Shown: piece by piece, positions 18,694 to 26,212 of the stretch
How the letters are laid out: each line of letters opens with the position of its first letter
How positions within the stretch are numbered: position 1 is the stretch's first letter
NCBI RefSeq assembly: GCF_007751035.1
Contig: NZ_CP036433.1
Location: forward strand, 648,437-712,436
DNA length: 64,000 nucleotides
Source of the DNA: Lignipirellula cremea
Lineage (GTDB): Bacteria > Planctomycetota > Planctomycetia > Pirellulales > Pirellulaceae
Reading direction: 5' to 3'
Notes under the pieces: generated by a model
Database searches by the model: none
What the model saw: only the letters and a program-made list of their open reading frames with translations
Told to the model about the DNA's origin: nothing
Position numbers and translations under genes: made by a program

Positions 18694-19110
18694 TCACGCT
18701 GCATTGCGCTGGTAGTACTTCAGCAGTCCGCCCAGCCGCTCTTGGCACTCGATTTTGCCGGCAAGCTGACCGACTTCATCAGCGGGCTGGATCCGTTTAT
18801 TTTCCAGTCCCTGATGGTTTCGCTCGCCGTGGTAGTGCTCAAGGAAAGACGAAACAGCGCGGCGCAGCGAGCTTTCACCGAAGAAGATCATGCGCGAGAG
18901 CGCTTCGGATTTGAGGCTCCTCATGAACGGCTCGATGAAAGCGTTCAAATTGGGGCGGCGCGGGGGCAGCAGCAGCGGTCGGGCGTCTTCCCTTTTCAGG
19001 ATGTGGCGGAAGGCCCGACAGAACTTCGTGTCGCGGTCCATGAGCAGGTAACGCTTGCCCAGTAGAAAGCCCTCGTAGTCGGTCAGGTTCCTTGCGATCT
19101 GCGCGTAGGG
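18694..19110 (-). pseudogene. transposase C-terminal fragment (integrase-core IS)
   Basis: This is a remnant of a DDE (rve) transposase common in planctomycetes. The frame reads QIARNLTDYEGFLLGKRYLL, MDRDTKFCRAF, LLPPRRPNLNAFIEPFMRSLKSE, FLEHYHGERNHQGLENKRI, and ends GGLLKYYQRNAA. About 139 codons remain; a TGA at 19111-19113 cuts the frame and the N-terminal two thirds are missing. The last conserved segments, including the Glu-containing RSLKSE, survive but the protein cannot be active. A second, differently deleted copy of the same IS type lies at 24013-24190. Confidence 0.8.
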
Positions 19111-19122
19111 TCAAAATATTCT

Positions 19123-19157
19123 GCCGAATTATAAGTACCGACCATGCTTGCATTTAC
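19123..19157 (+). repeat. IS-tip fragment, inverted relative to 24290-24324
   Basis: These 35 bp match the reverse complement of 24290-24324 at 31 of 35 positions (core ATAAGTACcGACcATGCTTG). In the other copy this segment lies upstream of the IS transposase start, so it is probably the 5' non-coding end of the IS. Here it points the opposite way from the adjacent transposase remnant, a sign of rearrangement. Confidence 0.6.
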
Positions 19158-19294
19158 ACCATTCTCCCCAAGCTGGAAATCGGGACGAAAAAGCGACACC
19201 TCCTCATCAGAGCAAATTCCCACCCACAATCGAGACGCCCACACCAGCGGAAGACGGCTGCCAGGTTTTGCTGGGATCGGGCCCGATTCTCCGC

Positions 19295-19300
19295 TATAAT
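19295..19300 (+). promoter_or_regulatory. possible -10 box upstream of the first PSCyt gene
   Basis: A perfect TATAAT lies 105 bp before the start codon in otherwise GC-rich DNA. The best upstream TTGCTG is 21 bp away, too far for a standard -35, so only the -10 is suggested. Confidence 0.3.
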
Positions 19301-19404
19301 GCAAAGCTCCCTCCGTGGCTCGCTTGGGGGATGGATTCTTTCGATCTCATTCGTAGCGACGCCAATTTGCCCCGCCTCCTTGTACGCTTGTCGGTCTCTC
19401 CCTT

Positions 19405-22392
19405 ATGAAGCGATCCCACTTCGCGTTGTTCGCCGTTGGTTTATTGACCTGTGCGGTTGCGTCTTCGTTCGGTCTCTCTCCTGCCAGGGCGGCCGAGCCC
19501 GACGCTGTGGGACTGGAACTGTTTGAGAAGAAGATCCGTCCCGTGCTGAACGAGAGTTGCTATGAGTGCCATTCGGCAGCGGCGGCCAAGGCCGGGAAGT
19601 TACAGGCGGAATTAATGCTTGACTCGCGCGAAGCGATTCGCAAAGGGGGCGAGTCGGGGCCCGCCGTGGTGCCTGGCAATGTGGCGGAAAGTCTGCTGGT
19701 CTCCGCTCTGCGACACGAAAACTTTCAGATGCCGCCGAAGACCAAATTGCCGGAGGAGGTGATCGCCCATTTTGTTAAATGGATCGAACTGGGCGCGCCG
19801 GACCCACGCAACGACGCTCCGCCCCCGCGCGAGAGTGCGCCGACGATCGACATTGCTGCCGCCAAACAGTTCTGGTCGTTTCGTCCCTTGGCGGAATCCG
19901 AGCTACCAGCAGCGCCCGCGTCGGATTGGGTGCGCACCGACATCGATCGGTTCATTCTGGCGAAGCTCGCCGAAAAGCAGATCACGCCCAACCCGACGAT
20001 CGACCGCGAGAAACTGATCCGGCGGGTCTATTTTGATCTGTGGGGCTTGCCGCCCTCGCCGGACGAGGTCGCCGCGTTTGCGGCCGACGACAAGCCGGAC
20101 GCTTACGAGCGTTTGCTCGATCGACTGCTCGACAGCCCGCGCTACGGCGAACGCTGGGCCCAGCACTGGCTGGACCTGGCTCGGTTCGCCGAGAGTAATG
20201 GCTACGCCTTTGACAAAGATCGCCCGGCGGCGTTTCATTACCGCGACTTTGTCATCCGGGCGCTCAACACAGACATGCCGTACGACCAGTTCATTCATTG
20301 GCAGATCGCGGGCGATCAACTGGAACCGCAAGACCCGCTCGCCCAGGCGGCGACCGGTTTCCTGGCGGCGGGAACGTTCACTTCGCAGCAAACCCAGAAG
20401 GAACGCGAACGCAGCCGCTACGAACAGTTAGACGATATCATCGCCACGGTCGGCGCCTCCACGCTGGGGCTGACGATCGGCTGCGCTCGTTGCCACGATC
20501 ACAAGTTTGACCCGATCCCCACGCGCGACTATTACCGGCTGATCGCCGCCTTCGCTGAAGTCGGCTTCCAGGACTTTGACTATGACCCCCAGCCCGAAGC
20601 GACCCGCCAGGCCAAGGCGGCGTTCGACCAGGAGCATCAGCCGTTTCTCGATGCGCGAAAGAAATTCGAACAGGAAGAGTTGCCGGCCCGGTTTCAGGCC
20701 TGGGAAGGTTCCAAAAACGCCGCTCCCTCGCCTTGGCAGCTGGGACCCTGGCAGCGCCTTGGTCCATTTCCGGCCGCCGATTTCAAAGCGGCCTACAATC
20801 AGGCGTTCGCGCCCGAGAAGGGGGTCAACCTGACGCAGGAGTACGACGGTCTCCGCTGGCAAGCGCAGCCGCAATGGTCCGACGGCCAGGTGCATGCCCT
20901 GCAGTCGGGCGACTTCAGCGCCCTGTATCTGTTCCGCACGATCGAAGTGACCGCGGCGACGACGGTCGACATTTCGCTAGGGCATGGCGATGCGATCAAG
21001 GTTTTTCTCAATGGCAAACAGGTGCTGGCGAAAGAAACGGTCGGCGAAGCCGCCGCCGATCAAAGCGAAGTCAAGCTCGCGTTGACGCCGGGTCGGAATG
21101 AACTGTTGCTCAAAGTGATTAATGCCGAGGGAGCATCCGGTTTCTATTTTCAACCCAAGCCCGCCGAGATCCCCAAAAACATTGAAGAGATTCTTAAACT
21201 CGCGGTAGACAAGCGGGACGCGAAGCAGCAGAACGCCTTGCACGTCTGGTTCGCTCCGCGCGACGCCGACTGGGTCAAACTGGAACTGGCGACGCAGGAA
21301 CATCTGAAGCAACAGCCGCAGCCCGACATCACGAAGATTTACGCCGCTCGCGACGGCGGCGTCACCTACAACTTTGGCGCCGACACCCGCAAGGTCTATT
21401 TCCTGGCTCGCGGCAATTCCAATACCAGGCAGGGGCTCGCCTCGCCCAGCTTTCTGCAGGTGCTCATGCGGGGCGAATCGCAAGAGCGGCAATGGCTTGC
21501 TTCCGATCCCACGGCGCCGTCGCCTGACTCCCCCGAGGCCGCCGCCGCGGACAACGATATTCTCCCGCGCGTCGGGCTGGCCCATTGGCTGACCGATACC
21601 GAACGGGGCGCCGGGGAACTGCTGGCCCGTGTCATTGTCAACCGACTGTGGCAGCATCACCTGGGGCGCGGCATTGTCGCCACGCCGAGCGATTTCGGCA
21701 GCCAGGGCGCGCGGCCGACGCATCCCGAGTTGCTCGACTACCTGGCGGGAGAGTTGATCCGCGTAGGCTGGCGGCTTAAGCCGATCCACAAGCTGATCAT
21801 GACCAGCAGCGTCTATCGGCAAGCGGGCAAAACAAACCCCGCCGCGCTGCAAGCCGACCCGGACAATCTCCTGTGGTGGCGGCGTCCGTCGCGACGCCTG
21901 GAAGCCGAGGCGATCCGAGACACCCTGCTGGCGGTCAGCGGCTCGCTCGACCAGAAGATGTACGGCCCTGGTTCACTGGATGAGGCGAATCCCCGTCGCA
22001 GCGTTTATCTGACAGTCAAACGCAGTAAATTGATTCCGCTGCTGCAGTTGTTCGACGCGCCGGACGCCATCCAAAGTATTGGCGACCGCAACGTGACGAC
22101 CGTGCCGCCCCAGGCCCTGGCGATGATGAACTCGCCGTTGGTGCGGCAACTGGCCGAGAAGTTCGCCCGGCGGGTACGGCCTCAGGCGGACAAGCCGCTG
22201 GAAAAGGTCGTCCGCGACGCCTACCAGACCGCGCTCTGCAGATCGCCCCGGCCGGAGGAACTCGACATGATGACTCGGATGATTGAAGGTCAGGCGGAGA
22301 TCTACGGCGGAAACGAGACGGCCCAGCAAACGGCGGTCGCCGATTTCTGCCAGTTGGTCATGTGTTTGAATGAATTTATCTTCATTGACTGA
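19405..22392 (+). CDS. PSCyt1/DUF1549-DUF1553 cytochrome-type protein
   Basis: This is a 995-residue exported protein of the large planctomycete PSCyt family. A signal peptide (to ~ARAA30) is followed by a cytochrome c-like domain with one heme site, C52-x2-C55-H56 (CYECH). DUF1549 starts near FWSFRPLAESELP and includes IRRVYFDLWGLPPSPDEV and ERWAQHWLDLARFAES. A jelly-roll or PA14-like beta domain lies at ~490-570 (FRTIEVTAATTVDISLGHGDAIKVFLNG), then DUF1553 (VNRLWQHHLGRGIVATPSDFG). The role is unproven, but these genes are often linked to polysaccharide or sulfated glycan use. It is followed 61 bp later by its usual DUF1501 partner. Confidence 0.92.
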   Translation: MKRSHFALFAVGLLTCAVASSFGLSPARAAEPDAVGLELFEKKIRPVLNESCYECHSAAAAKAGKLQAELMLDSREAIRKGGESGPAVVPGNVAESLLVSALRHENFQMPPKTKLPEEVIAHFVKWIELGAPDPRNDAPPPRESAPTIDIAAAKQFWSFRPLAESELPAAPASDWVRTDIDRFILAKLAEKQITPNPTIDREKLIRRVYFDLWGLPPSPDEVAAFAADDKPDAYERLLDRLLDSPRYGERWAQHWLDLARFAESNGYAFDKDRPAAFHYRDFVIRALNTDMPYDQFIHWQIAGDQLEPQDPLAQAATGFLAAGTFTSQQTQKERERSRYEQLDDIIATVGASTLGLTIGCARCHDHKFDPIPTRDYYRLIAAFAEVGFQDFDYDPQPEATRQAKAAFDQEHQPFLDARKKFEQEELPARFQAWEGSKNAAPSPWQLGPWQRLGPFPAADFKAAYNQAFAPEKGVNLTQEYDGLRWQAQPQWSDGQVHALQSGDFSALYLFRTIEVTAATTVDISLGHGDAIKVFLNGKQVLAKETVGEAAADQSEVKLALTPGRNELLLKVINAEGASGFYFQPKPAEIPKNIEEILKLAVDKRDAKQQNALHVWFAPRDADWVKLELATQEHLKQQPQPDITKIYAARDGGVTYNFGADTRKVYFLARGNSNTRQGLASPSFLQVLMRGESQERQWLASDPTAPSPDSPEAAAADNDILPRVGLAHWLTDTERGAGELLARVIVNRLWQHHLGRGIVATPSDFGSQGARPTHPELLDYLAGELIRVGWRLKPIHKLIMTSSVYRQAGKTNPAALQADPDNLLWWRRPSRRLEAEAIRDTLLAVSGSLDQKMYGPGSLDEANPRRSVYLTVKRSKLIPLLQLFDAPDAIQSIGDRNVTTVPPQALAMMNSPLVRQLAEKFARRVRPQADKPLEKVVRDAYQTALCRSPRPEELDMMTRMIEGQAEIYGGNETAQQTAVADFCQLVMCLNEFIFID

Positions 22393-22453
22393 GCCAAGAC
22401 GTCGCCAGACGACACGTTCCGCTCATCGATCATAGAAAGTGGATAGGCAAATC

Positions 22454-23908
22454 ATGAACCCACGACCCACCGCGCCGTTCGATTATGCAAGTCGCCGAAC
22501 GTTTCTCAAACACGCCGGACTGGGCTGCGGCTCGCTCGCGCTGGCCAGCTTGCTCCAGCAGGAAGGGCTGCTTTCCTCCGCGGAGGCCGCCGCCCCGCGA
22601 TTGATGCAGCCGCGGGCGCCGCACTTTGCTCCCAGGGCGAAGTCCGTCATCTGGCTGTTCATGCCTGGCAGTCCCTCGCAGGTCGATACCTTTGACTACA
22701 AACCGGAACTGCAAAAGAAAGATGGCATGAAGCTGGAAGGGGCCGACCCCAAGACCGGCTTCTTCACCACCAGCGGCAATCTGCTGAAGTCGCCGTTCGA
22801 GTTCAAACAGCATGGGGAATCGGGCGCCTGGGTCTCGGAAGTCTTCCCGAATCTGGCCGAGCATGTCGACGACATGGCGTTCCTGTACTCCTGTTACTCG
22901 CGGTCCAATAACCACACGCCCGCCATGCTGGAGATGAACTCGGGCATGTTCCTGCAGGGGCGGCCTTGCGTTGGTTCGTGGGTCACTTACGGACTGGGCA
23001 GCGAGAATCAAAATCTGCCGGGCTTTGTCGTCTTGCACGGGGCGATGCCGCGCGGCGGTTCTCCCATTTGGTCGCCTGGATTTTTGCCCAAGGTGTTTCA
23101 GCCGACCGCCATTAATGGTTCCAACGGTACGCCCATTTCCAACCTGGCGCCGCGCAGTGCGCTGCAAGAGAATCAACAGCGGACGCAGCTCGACGTGCTG
23201 AAAAAGTTGAACGCGCAGCATCAGAAGCTAAGGCCGCACGAGGCCGACCTGGCGGCGCGACTCGAATCGTTTGAACTGGCGTACCGCATGCAATCGGCGG
23301 CGCCTGAAGCACTCGACGTCAATCAGGAAACGGAAGCGACGCAGCAAGCCTACGGCGTCGATCAGAAGGAGACGCAGCTCGTCGCCAGGCAGTGTATTAC
23401 GGCCCGGCGCCTGGTGGAGCGAGGAGTGCGATTTGTACAACTCTACGCCGGCACGAACGGCGGCGGCGGCGGGGTGGCTGATGTTCCGTGGGATGGCCAT
23501 AGCGACATCGGCGGCAATCATCGCATCGCCGCCAAGAGCGTCGATCAACCGATCGGCGCGCTGTTGGCCGACCTCAAAGCCCGCGGCATGCTGGACGAAA
23601 CGCTGGTGATCTGGGGCGGCGAGTTCGGCCGCACCTCCGATTCGCAAGGGAGCAAAGGCCGCGATCATAACCCGCACGCTTTTACCATGTGGATGGCCGG
23701 CGGCGGCATCAAAGGCGGCGTGCAGCACGGGGCCAGCGATGAGTTCGGTTACAAAGCGGTCGAGAACCGCGTCGGCGTCAACGACCTGCACGCCACGATC
23801 CTGCACCTGCTCGGTTTGAATCACGAAAAATTGACCTATCGCTTCAATGGCCGCGATTATCGCCTGACCGATGTCGCCGGCGAGTTGATTCAACCGATCC
23901 TGGCGTAA
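22454..23908 (+). CDS. DUF1501 protein with Tat signal (sulfatase-like fold)
   Basis: This is the partner gene of the PSCyt protein. The ATG at 22454 is preferred over 22439 because MNPRPT leads directly into the twin-arginine motif SRRTFLK (R14-R15) and a hydrophobic stretch. Thus the 484-residue product is probably exported folded by Tat. Family motifs include PGSPSQVDTFDYKP, ARRLVERGVRFVQLY, WGGEFGRTSDSQG, GRDHNP and HATILHLLGL. DUF1501 belongs to the alkaline phosphatase/sulfatase superfamily, but its reaction is not established. Confidence 0.92.
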   Translation: MNPRPTAPFDYASRRTFLKHAGLGCGSLALASLLQQEGLLSSAEAAAPRLMQPRAPHFAPRAKSVIWLFMPGSPSQVDTFDYKPELQKKDGMKLEGADPKTGFFTTSGNLLKSPFEFKQHGESGAWVSEVFPNLAEHVDDMAFLYSCYSRSNNHTPAMLEMNSGMFLQGRPCVGSWVTYGLGSENQNLPGFVVLHGAMPRGGSPIWSPGFLPKVFQPTAINGSNGTPISNLAPRSALQENQQRTQLDVLKKLNAQHQKLRPHEADLAARLESFELAYRMQSAAPEALDVNQETEATQQAYGVDQKETQLVARQCITARRLVERGVRFVQLYAGTNGGGGGVADVPWDGHSDIGGNHRIAAKSVDQPIGALLADLKARGMLDETLVIWGGEFGRTSDSQGSKGRDHNPHAFTMWMAGGGIKGGVQHGASDEFGYKAVENRVGVNDLHATILHLLGLNHEKLTYRFNGRDYRLTDVAGELIQPILA

Positions 23909-24012
23909 AGCGAAGCGTCGGCCACACGAAACTGGCCAATTATCCGGATCGCGAAGTAATCCGGCAGCGCAGACGTCGATCGCAGCAGAACGACCGCGGA
24001 ACAGGAAGAACT

Positions 24013-24190
24013 TCACGCGGCTTTATAATGGTAGTACTTCAGCAGTCCGCCCAACCGCTCTTGGCATTCAATTTTGCCGGCAAGACTGGATCTGATCGTT
24101 CTGGAACTCGATGATCTGTTGCTGCGGGTGGTGAATCCAACCGGAGGGGATGGCGAACAGTAACTGCCAAGGTTGAAGTACGAAGCTCAT
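24013..24190 (-). pseudogene. internally deleted transposase, MITE-like IS derivative
   Basis: The reading frame starts with the IS transposase N-terminus (MSFVLQPWQLLFAI...QQQIIEFQNDQI) at 24190. After ~36 codons it jumps, in a different frame, to the C-terminus (AGKIECQERLGGLLKYYHYKAA), ending at 24013. Roughly 1 kb of the transposase is missing, while both outer ends of the IS seem kept (24290-24324 upstream and a segment similar to 18640-18693 downstream). This structure is what an internally deleted, non-autonomous element looks like. Confidence 0.75.
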
Positions 24191-24289
24191 GAAATGCCCC
24201 ACTGCCGTGGTGCTGGTAGAGGTGAACCAGCAGGATTGCCTCCCCAAGTCCGACTGTCAACGGCCGAATTCTCGACCTGACGAGCGCCA

Positions 24290-24324
24290 GTAAATACAAG
24301 CATAGTCAGTACTTATCATTCGGC
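24290..24324 (-). repeat. IS-tip sequence upstream of the deleted transposase
   Basis: This 35-bp segment matches 19123-19157 in inverted orientation (31/35). Read on the minus strand it lies 100 bp upstream of the transposase ATG, consistent with the IS 5' end. Confidence 0.6.
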
Positions 24325-24340
24325 CGATTTTTTTCACCCT

Positions 24341-24377
24341 ACGCCGACGTTGAGTCCTCGAACGGCCGGCGTTTTTT
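24341..24377 (+). terminator. weak terminator-like hairpin
   Basis: ACGCCG pairs with CGGCGT across a 20-base loop and is followed by six T. It could end transcripts running rightward from the first PSCyt operon. The long loop makes this doubtful. Confidence 0.3.
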
Positions 24378-24704
24378 GTTTGGGACCGAGTGCTCGGTAG
24401 TGAATTCACCAAGGTAAATCGCCCTTCCAAAACCGCCGTTTTTTACAAAACGCCCTGTCGGCCGAGTGCGGCGACTTCGGCGCTGACGGGATCGAAATGG
24501 CGACTGTCGCGAGCAACGCAACAAGACGCCATGTGGGCGTTGGAACCACCGCGCTGATCTTGCAAGTCTTTTCTAAAGCCTGCTTCGGACTCCCACCCAG
24601 GCAATACACCAGCGTGGCAGTCGGCCAGAGAATCCACCATAAAAGTTCGAAAAAGCCGGCGTTTCGAGGTCTTTCGAATACTTTTACCCTACGGGCAACC
24701 AGCT

Positions 24705-26150
24705 TCACGCCAGAATGTCGGTGAGCACGTGGCCATGCACATCGGTCAGGCGGCGGTCCACGCCGTCGTGGCGGACGGTCAGTTTGGTGTGGTCAATGCC
24801 CAACTGATGCAGGATCGTCGCGTGGATATCGTAGACCTGAGTGGGATTGTCACGGTCCAGAGGTTTGTATCCCCATTGATCCGACTCGCCGTGGGTGACT
24901 CCGCCTTTGATGCCACCACCGCACAACCAGTTCGTAAACACGTACGGGTTGTGATCGCGCCCTTTGCCGGCCTGAGTGCTGGGCATGCGGCCGAATTCGG
25001 TCGTCCACAGGATGAGTGTGTCTTCCAGCAGGCCTCGCTGCTTCAGGTCTTTGATCAGCGCCGCTGTACCGGTCGCCATCCCCCGAGCCAGTGGTCCGTG
25101 GTCGCGGGCGATGTCTTCGTGGCTGTCCCAGTTGCGGCGTGGGAAACCGTTGTCATTGCCCGACCAGATTTGCACAAATCGTACACCGCGTTCGAGCAGG
25201 CGCCGCGCCGTCAGGCATTTGCGGCCAAAATACTCCACTTCTTCCGGGGCATTGATTTCGGACGGATAAGCCGCGCCGGCTCGATCCAGTCCGTACATCT
25301 TCAGCACATGTTCGGGTTCACCGGAGATATCCAAAGCTTCCGGCGCACTGAGCTGCATCGCTGCTGCAAGTTCGTAAGATCGAATACGAGCATCCAGCCG
25401 CGAATCTCCGGGCCGCTGCGATTGATAACGCCGATTGATTCGGTTCAGCATCGCCAGTCCGGCGGCATCGCTCGCCTGCGTGGCAAAGTCGGCGTGTGGC
25501 AACAGATCTTCAATGGGATTGTCCCGCTGGGGAAAGACGGCGGTTCCTTGGGAACTGGCTGGCAGGAACGCGGAACTCCAGTTCTTCGGGCCGTTGCTTG
25601 CGAAGCCGCGGTGATCGGGAAGCACAACGAACGTCGGCAGGTTGTCGTTAATCGAACCTAGCGCATAGCTGACCCACGCTCCCATGCCGGGAAAGCCGGG
25701 GCGCTGGAACCCGGTTGCCTGCAGATAGGTCGCCTGCGAATGGACTCCGGTCTTGCCAACCATGTTGTGGACGAACGCGATGTCGTCCACACATTCACCG
25801 AGAGGTGCAACGACTTCACTGAGCATCTTGCCGGATTCGCCGTAGGGGGCGAACTTGAAGGGCGACTTCATCCACGGCCCCAGTCCGTTCTGAAATGCCT
25901 CGACATGTTCGCCGAAGTCGGATGCTTCTCCGTGATGCTTCTCCAGCAGCGGTTTATAATCCCACAAATCGAGATGACTGGCCGCTCCCGCCATGAAGAG
26001 CTGGACAACTCGTTTGATCCGCGGCGGATGGTGGAGTGTTTGCATCGCTGCTGAGTCAGCTGCCGTCGAGTGCTGATGCAGCATTGAAGCCAGCGCGAGT
26101 GCGCCAAAGCCGCTGCCGGCCTGTGAAAGAAAGTGGCGTCGGTTAATCAT
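24705..26150 (-). CDS. DUF1501 protein with Tat signal, second copy
   Basis: This is a 481-residue relative of the protein at 22454-23908, on the opposite strand. The N-terminus MINRRHFLSQAGSGFGALALAS is a Tat signal (R4-R5). Family motifs are MAGAASHLDLWDYKP, ARRLLERGVRFVQIW, WTTEFGRMPSTQAGKGRDHNP and HATILHQLGIDHTKL. It follows its PSCyt partner by 62 bp. The coding sequence is visibly less GC-rich than the rest of the window, suggesting a different origin from the first pair. Confidence 0.92.
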   Translation of the reverse strand: MINRRHFLSQAGSGFGALALASMLHQHSTAADSAAMQTLHHPPRIKRVVQLFMAGAASHLDLWDYKPLLEKHHGEASDFGEHVEAFQNGLGPWMKSPFKFAPYGESGKMLSEVVAPLGECVDDIAFVHNMVGKTGVHSQATYLQATGFQRPGFPGMGAWVSYALGSINDNLPTFVVLPDHRGFASNGPKNWSSAFLPASSQGTAVFPQRDNPIEDLLPHADFATQASDAAGLAMLNRINRRYQSQRPGDSRLDARIRSYELAAAMQLSAPEALDISGEPEHVLKMYGLDRAGAAYPSEINAPEEVEYFGRKCLTARRLLERGVRFVQIWSGNDNGFPRRNWDSHEDIARDHGPLARGMATGTAALIKDLKQRGLLEDTLILWTTEFGRMPSTQAGKGRDHNPYVFTNWLCGGGIKGGVTHGESDQWGYKPLDRDNPTQVYDIHATILHQLGIDHTKLTVRHDGVDRRLTDVHGHVLTDILA

Positions 26151-26212
26151 TGCGTGGAATCTCCCGTCGCTCAGGCAGCCTTGGCCGTTCTCTATTTGTT
26201 TAACGAATCAGT

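Larger units (their letters stand above)
24191..24704. other. intergenic region between the two PSCyt/DUF1501 operons
   Basis: This gene-free stretch holds the IS 5' non-coding sequence (to ~24325), a weak hairpin with T run at 24341-24377, and two imperfect inverted copies of a ~24-bp segment (24352-24377 and 24649-24672; core GCCGGCGTTTCGAGG) followed or preceded by ACCCTACG. These are likely decayed mobile-element sequences. Confidence 0.4.
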
